Assembly (NCBI GenBank): GCA_016124495.1
Contig: WGNP01000015.1
Coordinates: 16,735-80,734, forward strand
Direction: 5' to 3'
Source of the DNA: Hyphomonas sp.
GTDB taxonomy: Bacteria > Pseudomonadota > Alphaproteobacteria > Caulobacterales > Hyphomonadaceae
DNA length: 64,000 nt
Below the pieces are notes generated by a model that saw only the letters and a program-made list of their open reading frames with translations, did not search any database and had not been told where the DNA came from. The position numbers and the translations under genes are program-made. Numbering within the stretch: the stretch's first letter is position 1; each line of letters opens with the position of its first letter. Below are positions 8,819 through 16,739 of the stretch, piece by piece.

Positions 8819-10039
8819 TCAGGAAAAATGCAGACGGCGGTATTTGCCGCGGAAGTAAAGCAGCGGATCCCGGCGCGGATCGAAGGTGGCACGCAGCACT
8901 TCGCCGACGAGTATGATGTGGTCGCCGCCGTCGTGCATCTGGTGGCGGCGGCACTCGAAGTTGGCGAGCGCGTTCGACAGAACCGGCGCGTCATGCCTGC
9001 CGCGCTTCCACGGCGTCTGGCGGAAGCGGTCTTCGCCGGGCACCGCAAACAGGCTGGAAGCGGGTTGCTGGCCGATATGCAGAACATTGACAGCAAAATG
9101 TTCGGCCAATGCGAGGGCCTTGAGGCTGCTTGACGTCTTGGCGATGCAGACGAGGAGCAGCGGCGGGTCGAGCGAGACAGAGGTGAAGGAATTGGCCGTG
9201 AGGCCGACCGGTTCGCCGCCCGTATCGAAGGCGGTCACCACGGTTACGCCTGTTGCAAAACAGCCGAGCGCGTCGCGCAAGGTGCGCGCGTCCGAGCCGG
9301 AGCGGTATTCCGGCACGAAGCGCGGGATGCGGCGTTCGAGGAAATCCAGCAGCGCCGCGCTGAACAGATCGCCGCGGTCGGAGGCGACGAGGTGACCGGC
9401 GTCCCCGATTTCGGCGTACTCGGCGGCGGGTATCTGCCCGGCAATGCGGCTGGCGGAGGCGGCATCGGTGATGTCGCAGAGGGCGCCGCGCACGAACAGT
9501 GCGGGCACGCGGATTTTGGGCGCGGCGGCCTTGAAGCGCCCGAGCGCGTCTTCGAGATCAAACCGCTCGGGCATGCGCGGATCCCAGGCGCCTCTGGCGG
9601 TTTCGGAGGCGGCGCGAAGCGTGCCCGCGGCCTCCCGGATGTTCGACAGGTTCAGCTCTGGCAGGGCATCTGCGAGGATCAGGCCGGAGGCAAGGTGTCC
9701 GCCGTCTTCGCCCACGGCCACGGCCGCGATCCAGCCGCCGAGCGAGGCGCCCACGATGACCGGGCGGGAGGGCAGCTGGGCCAGGATGGCGCGGAGGTCT
9801 TCGACATAGGCGCCAAACTCGTAGCGACCGTCGGCCGGCCACTCGCTTTCGCCGTGCCCGCGAAGGTCCAGGGCGATCACCTGCCGGCCCGCGCGCACCA
9901 GGGCAGCGGCTGCGTCGTTCCAGATGTCCCGTGTCTGGCCGCCGCCGTGCACCAGCAGCACCAGCGGATCATCGGGGTCCCCGCGCATGTCGCCGCGAAT
10001 AACGACGCCGCCGAACCCCTTGAACTGCGAGACTGGCAT
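8819..10039 (-). CDS. Fusion protein: N-terminal alpha/beta hydrolase and C-terminal FMN-dependent flavin reductase domain
   Basis: One continuous 406-residue frame with two enzymes. Residues 1 to about 240 are an alpha/beta hydrolase: LLVHGGGQTRDIW, ALDLRGHGESEW, nucleophile elbow VGASLGGW (Ser99), possible acid in GALCDIT (Asp189) and His216 in DAGHL. Residues from about 250 are a flavin reductase-like split-barrel domain: RDALGCFATGVTVVTA, GLTANSFTSVSLDPPLLLVC, FAVNVL and a C-terminal YFRGKYR. The second half usually supplies reduced flavin to a partner monooxygenase. The ATG has an AAGGA site. No monooxygenase gene is adjacent. Convergent with the previous gene (12-bp gap). Confidence 0.88.
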   Translation of the reverse strand: MPVSQFKGFGGVVIRGDMRGDPDDPLVLLVHGGGQTRDIWNDAAAALVRAGRQVIALDLRGHGESEWPADGRYEFGAYVEDLRAILAQLPSRPVIVGASLGGWIAAVAVGEDGGHLASGLILADALPELNLSNIREAAGTLRAASETARGAWDPRMPERFDLEDALGRFKAAAPKIRVPALFVRGALCDITDAASASRIAGQIPAAEYAEIGDAGHLVASDRGDLFSAALLDFLERRIPRFVPEYRSGSDARTLRDALGCFATGVTVVTAFDTGGEPVGLTANSFTSVSLDPPLLLVCIAKTSSSLKALALAEHFAVNVLHIGQQPASSLFAVPGEDRFRQTPWKRGRHDAPVLSNALANFECRRHQMHDGGDHIILVGEVLRATFDPRRDPLLYFRGKYRRLHFS

Positions 10040-10113
10040 GAGCGTTCCTTGATATCCGGGCCTGCGAGGGCGGAAGGCCGGATCGGCCCTTCAGGCTGAT
10101 CTATGGCCAGCCT

Positions 10114-10530
10114 CTAGCGCGAACATGCGGCAATTACGAGACGGCTCGTCACAGGCCCGGGACGGAGACGGATCTGACGCCCGCAACCTAAATTTTCGGG
10201 ATTTTTCCCTTCATCCATGGGCGGACCGAACAGGCCAGGCCGCAAGCGGTTCGCCGGAATGGCTGCACGCAATGGTTCGGTGCCGGGCAGCGCCCAGGCG
10301 GGGTCTTCGCCGCCCAGCCGGCCGGGCAGGTCTTCCTCCCCGATACCGGCGGTCAAACAGGCCGCGAGCCGCGTCAGGACTTCGTCGCCAACGGCGCGGC
10401 CAAGCCCGTCGTTCACACGTTTGAAGTGATCGATACCGGGCCTGAGTGCGGTCAATGCTTCCCGATTGTTCGAGAGCAGATACGGCTGCAGCGCAGGCAG
10501 GGGATCGGACGAGAGTTCGCGGGCGAGCAT
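10114..10530 (-). pseudogene. Degenerate diguanylate cyclase (GGDEF) fragment
   Basis: The frame encodes a recognisable but damaged GGDEF core: GIDHFKRVNDGLGRAVGDEVL matches the DIDHFK..ND..GH..GD signature, followed by GRLGGEDPAWALPGT where GG(D/E)EF is expected. The signature Phe is Pro here, and the half of the domain after it is missing or replaced by unrelated sequence. The same frame stays open upstream of 10530 for perhaps another 200 bases and includes a hydrophobic stretch near 10640-10700. No ribosome site or good start is visible. I read this as a relic of a membrane-bound cyclase and expect no activity. Confidence 0.65.
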
Positions 10531-10839
10531 GAATAGTTCAATAACGCCCTGTAAAGAGCTTCCGTCGTCGCCCGCCCCGCTGTCACAAAGAGCTTGATAG
10601 CTACTGCAAGCCTGTTCTGTTTCGTGAGAGCTGTTGCCAGAGCAGATATCCCGAGAACGTCACCGCAACGCACGCAGCAACCAGGTGCAGCGCCTGAGGA
10701 GGGCAGACAGGTTCGAAATGCGATCCCGGAGGCTCGCTGGGCTTCCGGGCCTTCTGCGCCATTGCGCACACTTTCCGCCTTCCCCAGGCTGCCGGAACCG
10801 GCCCGTACCTGAGCCGACATCAGACCCGCCGGCCAGACC
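10531..10839. other. Non-coding or decayed stretch upstream of the GGDEF relic
   Basis: Three overlapping frames are open here and none has a start, a ribosome site and family-like sequence together. On the minus strand, one frame continues into the GGDEF relic. Another contains short protein-like pieces such as RDRISNLSALLRR, consistent with frameshift decay of the same ancestral gene. No promoter, terminator or RNA gene was recognised. Confidence 0.4.
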
Positions 10840-11625
10840 TCAGGGGCCCGTGAAGCGGATCGTGCCCGCCTCCAGTCCCGACAGCACAATATCCCGGCCC
10901 CCGGACTTCATCATCCATTCCAGCCGGTGATCCCTGTACTGGCGCCTGAAGAGGCCCGCCTTAACGGCCTGGTCCACCTGCGCCATGGCGCTGATCGACG
11001 CCTCGGATTCCTTGCGGGTCTGCGCCACGCTGGCACGCCCATTGGCCCGCTCGAACCAGCGTGAAAGGCGCGATCCTGCCGCCGGAGCAATGCCGAAGCC
11101 CGCTGCGCCGTTCAGGTAAGGGACCACGCTCAGATCGCCCCAGCCGAACTGCCCGCCGTTGAACCAGTCTGCATCGCCAAGATGGGTTTCCAACATCGCA
11201 AAGAACGCGTTCGCCTGGGCGCCGGCCCGGGCTTCCATGTGCGCCTTCAGCGGGCCGTCAGCGCGTTTGAAGAAGTTCAGCTCACCGAGACCCCAGGTGA
11301 TGGCTTCGAACTGGGTATCCATCACGTCTTCAATCATGCGCACCTTCGCCCGGTTCGCAGGTTCAGCCGGCAGCATAGGCGGCGCAGGCCAGACGTCTTC
11401 GATGTATTCGAGGATGATCGTGCTGTCGAAAATGGCAGTGCCGCCATGGATCAGCGCCGGGACTTCGCCGCGCGGATTGGCGCTGGCAAAACCGCCGCCC
11501 GTCGCGCCGCTACCAATCCCCTCCGGCAAGCGCACCTCGAAGGGCACGCCCTTTTCACGCAGCGAAATCTTGACCTTCTGAGCGTAGGGTGAAAGCGGGT
11601 GTTCGTAGAGCAGCAGGTCCGGCAT
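10840..11625 (-). CDS. Glutathione S-transferase family protein
   Basis: A 261-residue cytosolic GST-like protein. The thioredoxin-like N-terminal domain starts LLYEHPLSPYAQKVKISLREKG, where SPYAQK is the usual active-site loop, with NPRGEVPALIHGG (cis-Pro) and FDSTIILEYIE (glutathione gamma-glutamyl contact) following. The C-terminal helical domain contains WFNGGQFGWGDLSVVPYL, the N-capping box region. The ATG at 11625 has a GGGAG site. The reaction (conjugation, isomerisation or reductive dehalogenation) cannot be told from sequence. Confidence 0.88.
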   Translation of the reverse strand: MPDLLLYEHPLSPYAQKVKISLREKGVPFEVRLPEGIGSGATGGGFASANPRGEVPALIHGGTAIFDSTIILEYIEDVWPAPPMLPAEPANRAKVRMIEDVMDTQFEAITWGLGELNFFKRADGPLKAHMEARAGAQANAFFAMLETHLGDADWFNGGQFGWGDLSVVPYLNGAAGFGIAPAAGSRLSRWFERANGRASVAQTRKESEASISAMAQVDQAVKAGLFRRQYRDHRLEWMMKSGGRDIVLSGLEAGTIRFTGP

Positions 11626-11739
11626 CGTTCATCTCCCAGGCGGCCTCACCAGAGCCACTCGGGTGCGAACCTGCCATGGGTTCAGCGGGAAACAAGCCAG
11701 CGATGCCATTGACCTCGCGTCCGGCAGGGACCGCGCTGG

Positions 11740-12495
11740 CTAGAAAACGTACTTGCTTGGAGAGACGCCGAAGGCGCGCTGGAACATGGCGCAGAACGCG
11801 CTGGCGCTGTCATAGCCGACGTCCAGGGCCACGTTGGTGACGTTGGATCCGGTCGATAGCAGCGACAGCGCTTCGAGCAGACGCACCTGCTGGCGCCACA
11901 GCGCGACACCCATGCCGGTTTCACGCTTGAACGCGCGCGTGAAGGTCCGCCGGCTCATGCCGGCCAGATCCGCCCATTTGTCGATGTCGCGCTGGTCGGA
12001 CGGGTTTTCGATGATTTCGCGGCAGACCCGCACCAGCCGCGGGTCGGAGGGCATCGGCGCCGCGTAAGGCACTTTCGGCGAGGCGAGCAATTCGCTGATC
12101 AGCAGGCGGACGATCTGCCCTTCCCGTCCCGAAAGGTCGTAATCATTGTCGAACTGCGCGACTTCCAGAATCAGCGCCTTCAGCAGGGGGCCGACCTCCA
12201 CGATATGGCACTCGGGGTCGTCGCGCTCATACTGGGGGTCTATGTACAGGGTTCTCAGTGAGACCGGGCCCCGGCAGGAGACTTCGTGCTGGATGCGGCT
12301 CGGGATCCAGACGGCCCGCTGGGGCGGGATCACAAAACTGGTTGTATCGGTGACCACCGACATTACACCGGAAGACGCATAGAGAAGCTGGATGCGCTCG
12401 TGGGAATGGGCGTTATCGACGAAGCCTGCCGGATACTCATCCGCCAGCGCAACCACCGGACGCCGGTTGAGATCGAGATCAAAAGTCCTCTTCAT
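11740..12495 (-). CDS. AraC-family transcriptional regulator
   Basis: A 251-residue regulator. The N-terminal half is a cupin-like sensor (HSHERIQLLYASSGV and VIPPQRAVWIPSRIQHEV are typical of this subgroup). The C-terminal 100 residues hold two helix-turn-helix motifs: WADLAGMSRRTFTRAFKRETG and VALDVGYDSASAFCAMFQRAFG, ending GVSPSKYVF. The start is set at ATG 12495 because of an AGAGGA site and because the extra upstream residues look non-native. It lies 114 bp upstream of the GST gene on the same strand but probably has its own transcript. Its ligand is unknown. Confidence 0.88.
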   Translation of the reverse strand: MKRTFDLDLNRRPVVALADEYPAGFVDNAHSHERIQLLYASSGVMSVVTDTTSFVIPPQRAVWIPSRIQHEVSCRGPVSLRTLYIDPQYERDDPECHIVEVGPLLKALILEVAQFDNDYDLSGREGQIVRLLISELLASPKVPYAAPMPSDPRLVRVCREIIENPSDQRDIDKWADLAGMSRRTFTRAFKRETGMGVALWRQQVRLLEALSLLSTGSNVTNVALDVGYDSASAFCAMFQRAFGVSPSKYVF

Positions 12496-12657
12496 CCTGT
12501 CCTCTCGGGACCACAAATCCACGACCGATGATGCCATCGGCGCGGTATATGACAAGATGATGATGCCCCTCTTGGCCTGTTTGAGCAAGTATATGACCTG
12601 ATTTTTCCTCATGGGCCAAATTCAGGTCAGCCCTTGATCAGATTCTGGACGCCGGGC

Positions 12658-13374
12658 TCAACGCGACAGCGACAGGCTCACGCCTGCCGCATAGCCGGAA
12701 GACCGCGAGGCCGTGACAACGCCGCCATCGATGCTGCGAGCAAAAGACTCCTCGTCGGCCAGTTCGGCCCGGGCATAGAAACCGATCACCACCCCCTCGG
12801 ACACCGGGCGCGCGGCGCCGGCTTCGACACCGCCGTACGAGCGGGACGCTGACCCATCGCCCGGACGGACAAAGCCGGCGCGCGCCAAGGCATAGACTTC
12901 CCAAGCCTCAATTTCCCAAACGGGTCCGGCAGCCAGCTCAAGGCCCCAGTCCTCAAACTCTGCGTCGTAGAACCCGGTCAGCGAGGGCATCAACGGCGCA
13001 TCGAGCCCTACCGAACCGGCGAGTTCCAGTGATGCCTGCTCGCCCTCGCCAGGAAAGGTCAGCCAGGTGGCCGACACATCGGCCGTATAGCCCTGCCCTT
13101 CCCAGGCAACGCCCACCGTATAATCCGCCTCATCCACGAAGGCGTCTGCGTCTGCGCCGACCGGCGTCAGCCGGTAGACCGCTCCGTACAAGGTTGCGCC
13201 GCCTACTTCCGTTTCGGCGCCCACTGCGGTTTCCAGAGTCAGCGGGCCGATCTGTTCGCCGCGGTCGATCAACGAAGACGAAACGGCAGCGTCCGCAAAG
13301 AAACGCTTCTCGCTGGCTTCTGCCATCAGCGGCAACCAGGTGAACGCGGTTGTCGCGGCGATAAGGGTGCGCAT
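12658..13374 (-). CDS. Exported beta-strand-rich protein, probable outer-membrane protein
   Basis: 238 residues with a signal peptide (MRTLIAATTAFTWLPLMAEA) and a mature part of alternating hydrophobic and polar residues rich in Gly, Ala, Ser and aromatic residues. Examples are GATLYGAVYRLTP and GVVIGFYARAELA. This resembles small beta-barrel proteins found in this group. There is no C-terminal Phe. The ATG has a clear AAGGAG site. It ends just after the AraC regulator region and precedes, on the same strand, nothing obviously linked. No specific family was recognised. Confidence 0.6.
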   Translation of the reverse strand: MRTLIAATTAFTWLPLMAEASEKRFFADAAVSSSLIDRGEQIGPLTLETAVGAETEVGGATLYGAVYRLTPVGADADAFVDEADYTVGVAWEGQGYTADVSATWLTFPGEGEQASLELAGSVGLDAPLMPSLTGFYDAEFEDWGLELAAGPVWEIEAWEVYALARAGFVRPGDGSASRSYGGVEAGAARPVSEGVVIGFYARAELADEESFARSIDGGVVTASRSSGYAAGVSLSLSR

Positions 13375-13422
13375 TTTCCCTGCTCCTTGTTGAGAGTGAA
13401 TCGGTCCTAGGTGTGTTGCTGC

Positions 13423-16400
13423 TCAGTGTACGGACGTTGCCGGGTGTTCCTGAAGGGTCTCGTCATCGTAGAGCCGTCCATTCTTCAGCACGTAGCGGAT
13501 CGCCAATGTGCTTCTGATGTCTTCCAGCGGATTCTTGTCCAGAATCACAAGGTCTGCGAGCTTTCCGGCCTCGAGGCTGCCAAGGTTCTCGTCTCGGCCG
13601 ATCGTCACAGCGCTTCCCATCGTGGCGGCCCAGAGTGTTTCAGCCGGCGTCCAGCCGCCTTCGACATAGGCCTGCATTTCCCAATGCGTGCCGTAACCCG
13701 GAATGTCTCCATGCGCGCCGACCCCCACGGTGCCGCCCGCGCGGTGCATGCGCGCGGCGTTGGCGGCCACGGTTGGATAGGCATACTGGCACATCTGGTG
13801 GACGACGGGGTTCAGGAAGCGTGATGTCCGGAACCATTCGGGCACGAAACTGGCGTATTTTGAATCTGCAAAGGGATCGGTGCGGGAGATGAACACCTTC
13901 TCGGCGGGGATGCCGCCATGCGTGATCATCAGCGTCAAGGTACTGCTGGTTCCGCTCTTAGTATAGAGCTCCAAAACGTCCTTGTACTGATTTATCGGTG
14001 GGATACCGTGCTCGACGCCTGAAAATCCGTCCAGTATCTGGCTGAGCACGAGCTTGTAGGACAACGCACCTTCCGTGGTAACTGTCATCCCGAGTTCGTC
14101 AGCCGCCTGCGCCACCCACTGGCGGACCCGCCGGTTGCCAGTGCGATACTGTTTGAGATTCGAGAGCCGGTAGTTGTCGCGGTAGCGCTTAAGCACTGCA
14201 GAAACCTGGTCCTTCGTCCGGAAATCATAATAGTCGAAGATCGCAGGGCCGGTCGTGAACAGACGGGAGCCGGTGATGTCGCCCGTTTCAACAAGGTCCT
14301 GATAGGCCAGCATGTCGATCGATAGCGACGAGGGATCAAACAGAGTGGTCACGCCGAACGCGAGCCCGGTCTTCAGACCCCAGGCATCAAGGTCGAGGAT
14401 ATCGCGCCGGATATCGGCGACGTGGTAATGCGCGTCGATCAGGCCCGGGATGACATATTTTCCGGACACATCGACGACTTCGGCATCGCGGACATTCTTG
14501 AACGTGTCCGAAGGCGCGATCTGCCGGATCTGATTTCCTTCGATCAGGATGTCGTGGTTCTCTAGGATTGAGCCCGGAGCCTTGCGGTCCGTCATGGCGA
14601 TCACATTTGCGCCCTTGATAAGGAGCCGACCCTGCGGGATATCGCGGTTCGAGATGATTGGAAGCACGGTTTGCACAGCGACCCGCTCTGTGCCGCCGCG
14701 CTCGAACACAATTTTTTTGACGGCGATGCGGTAGTATGTCGAGCCCGCAGTCCAGAAGACCGCGTCTCCGGTGTCACTCCAGCCAAAATAGTCTGCGCCG
14801 GACTCTGTAAGCTGCGTATGCGGACCATCCGGATTCGAAAGATCGAAACCGGCCGTCGTGTCCTCGCTAATCCTGTACAGATGCAACTGGTGGGCAATCT
14901 GTGCCAGTGCCCATTGCCCATCGGGCGAGACACGCAGATCGTCCGCCGCTACCGAGCCTTCCGAGAAGTACCAGCCCGGACCATCCGCCTGTGTAACGAG
15001 GCGCCGGTTTCCTCCGGCGAGCGCAACAGCTTCCACGCCCTTGTCACTGTTGAACAGAACGTCCGATGGATCGGCTCCGAAGTGAGGTGTGCCGCCGATG
15101 CGACCACTGGTCAGCACGCTTGGCGCGCTGCCATCCAGCGGCAGATAGACGAGTTCCGCGTCGCGCAGCTGGCCGAACTCCATATAGGTTTCGCGGCGCT
15201 TCTGGGCGGAGGATCGCATCACAACCAGCCCCTTTCCGTCAGGCGCAAAGACCGGGTGGGTGTAGAACGCCGCCTCTGCGGAAACCTTGCGGTTTGATCT
15301 TCCGTCCGCGCTGGAAATCCAGACGTCGCCGCCCGCTTGGCTTGTCCAGCTGACGGACGCAATTTCCTGGCCGTCCGGCGACCAGTTCGGATGATAGCCG
15401 GTGATGCCATCTGTACGCAGACGAAGAGGGGCAGTCCCTTCCGCGAGCGATTGGGTGTAGAGGTGCCCCAGCGCGGAGAAGGCCGCCCGCGTACCGTCCG
15501 GCGCTTCATCGGACGCCTGGATCAGGCGGGCGCGAACGGGACCTTCCTCAAACTCGGCGTGGTGACGGACCAAGGGCCCGAGGCCTTGTTCCACATCTGC
15601 CGTGAACGGAATGCGTTGCGGCTCACCGCCCTGCAGCGGAACCCGGTAGAGCCCGCCCGCCCGGTTGAGCACGATCTCCCGTCCGTCCGCCGAGAAATCA
15701 AATCGCGGGACGGCGTCACTTGTCAGCGCGGCGAGCAGGGAATCCGGATCGAGGGTGGTCAGTTCGGCGATCTCGCCTGTCGCCAGGTCGAGGCTGCTCA
15801 GCCGGGCGCTGGCGCCGCGCCGTTCCGCGAAAACGAGTTGCTCTCCGTCCGGCGAAAGCGCGGGCCGGAAACGTGCGAGGACCATGCCCTTGAGTTCCGG
15901 CGCCGGAAGGATCGTCTCCACCGTTCCGGTCAGCGGGTCCAGCTTCGAAATCTCCCAGCGGGGCACCTCGTCAAACGACGCGTCGCCGGTCAAACTGGAC
16001 AGGTATATGGAGCGTCCATCGGCGCTGAACCGGGCGCCCAGCGAGTTCGCCGGATGTTCGCTCGCGGGATCGGCTACCGACGACCGCAGCACCTCCCCCA
16101 TGTCGCCCGCCACCGGATGGAAGCGCCACAGCTCGTAGGCATTCCTGTCGGCCCAATAGCGGCTTACCAGAATGCTCTTTCCGTCCGGCGCCCATTCGGG
16201 CGACGTGAAAGCCGGATTGTCATCGTAGTATGAGATTTGACGCGGGTTGCGCCCGTCAGCATCCATGAGCCAGAGGTTTTCGGCGCCGGACCGGTCACTC
16301 AGGAACAGGACTGACGTCCCGTCGGGCGAATAGACGGGCTGTGCATCGAGAGCCATACCGGAGGACAGCCTACGGGCCTGTCCACCTTCATACGGCAGAT

Positions 16401-16716
16401 CGTAGATGTCGCCCAACAGGTCGAAGACAATACGACTGCCGTCCGGCGAGACGTCCAGCGACAGGGGCGAGCCTTCACTGGTTTCAAACCGGATCCAGCG
16501 CTCCGGCTCCATCGGCAAGGTTTGTCCAGGCTTGGCGACCGGCGTCGGCATCTTGCCGGTGATGCCGGGCGTTTCCCCGCTGACGGGCGGCGCAACGACA
16601 TCAGCCGTCTGCTGTGAGGTCTGAACACAGGCCGACAGCAGCAGGCACGCGGCGGCGATCAGGCGAGTCTGGAACGATTTTCCGTTTCCATTCACCTGAC
16701 CGCCAGCCCGCTGCAT
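13423..16716 (-). CDS. Large exported protein: PD40/TolB-like beta-propeller plus C-terminal amidohydrolase, predicted lipoprotein
   Basis: 1097 residues. A signal peptide ends in LLLSAC (lipobox). Then come many PD40-type repeats (SPDGTSVLFLSD, APDGKSILVSRYW, SADGRSIYLSS, SPDGEQLVFAE, SPDGQEIASVSW, APDGKGLVVM), making one or two propellers to about residue 640. The C-terminal third is a metal-dependent amidohydrolase with DAHYHV (His763, His765), GVEHG, ITHGG and GAHGD as likely metal ligands, and the closing GSLEAGKLADLVILD. Such proteins may act on cyclic peptides or amides in the periplasm. ATG 16716 was chosen; GTG 16695 is a good alternative. It lies 23 bp behind the TonB receptor gene, so the two are probably an operon. 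Confidence 0.85.
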   Translation of the reverse strand: MQRAGGQVNGNGKSFQTRLIAAACLLLSACVQTSQQTADVVAPPVSGETPGITGKMPTPVAKPGQTLPMEPERWIRFETSEGSPLSLDVSPDGSRIVFDLLGDIYDLPYEGGQARRLSSGMALDAQPVYSPDGTSVLFLSDRSGAENLWLMDADGRNPRQISYYDDNPAFTSPEWAPDGKSILVSRYWADRNAYELWRFHPVAGDMGEVLRSSVADPASEHPANSLGARFSADGRSIYLSSLTGDASFDEVPRWEISKLDPLTGTVETILPAPELKGMVLARFRPALSPDGEQLVFAERRGASARLSSLDLATGEIAELTTLDPDSLLAALTSDAVPRFDFSADGREIVLNRAGGLYRVPLQGGEPQRIPFTADVEQGLGPLVRHHAEFEEGPVRARLIQASDEAPDGTRAAFSALGHLYTQSLAEGTAPLRLRTDGITGYHPNWSPDGQEIASVSWTSQAGGDVWISSADGRSNRKVSAEAAFYTHPVFAPDGKGLVVMRSSAQKRRETYMEFGQLRDAELVYLPLDGSAPSVLTSGRIGGTPHFGADPSDVLFNSDKGVEAVALAGGNRRLVTQADGPGWYFSEGSVAADDLRVSPDGQWALAQIAHQLHLYRISEDTTAGFDLSNPDGPHTQLTESGADYFGWSDTGDAVFWTAGSTYYRIAVKKIVFERGGTERVAVQTVLPIISNRDIPQGRLLIKGANVIAMTDRKAPGSILENHDILIEGNQIRQIAPSDTFKNVRDAEVVDVSGKYVIPGLIDAHYHVADIRRDILDLDAWGLKTGLAFGVTTLFDPSSLSIDMLAYQDLVETGDITGSRLFTTGPAIFDYYDFRTKDQVSAVLKRYRDNYRLSNLKQYRTGNRRVRQWVAQAADELGMTVTTEGALSYKLVLSQILDGFSGVEHGIPPINQYKDVLELYTKSGTSSTLTLMITHGGIPAEKVFISRTDPFADSKYASFVPEWFRTSRFLNPVVHQMCQYAYPTVAANAARMHRAGGTVGVGAHGDIPGYGTHWEMQAYVEGGWTPAETLWAATMGSAVTIGRDENLGSLEAGKLADLVILDKNPLEDIRSTLAIRYVLKNGRLYDDETLQEHPATSVH

Positions 16717-16739
16717 GCGATACTCTACCCTGCCTGAAA

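Noticed and set aside
10452..10889. Minus-strand ORF of 145 codons upstream of the GGDEF relic
   Set aside because: It has no good start and overlaps the end of the GST gene; its composition (many Cys, Arg) is that of a shadow frame.
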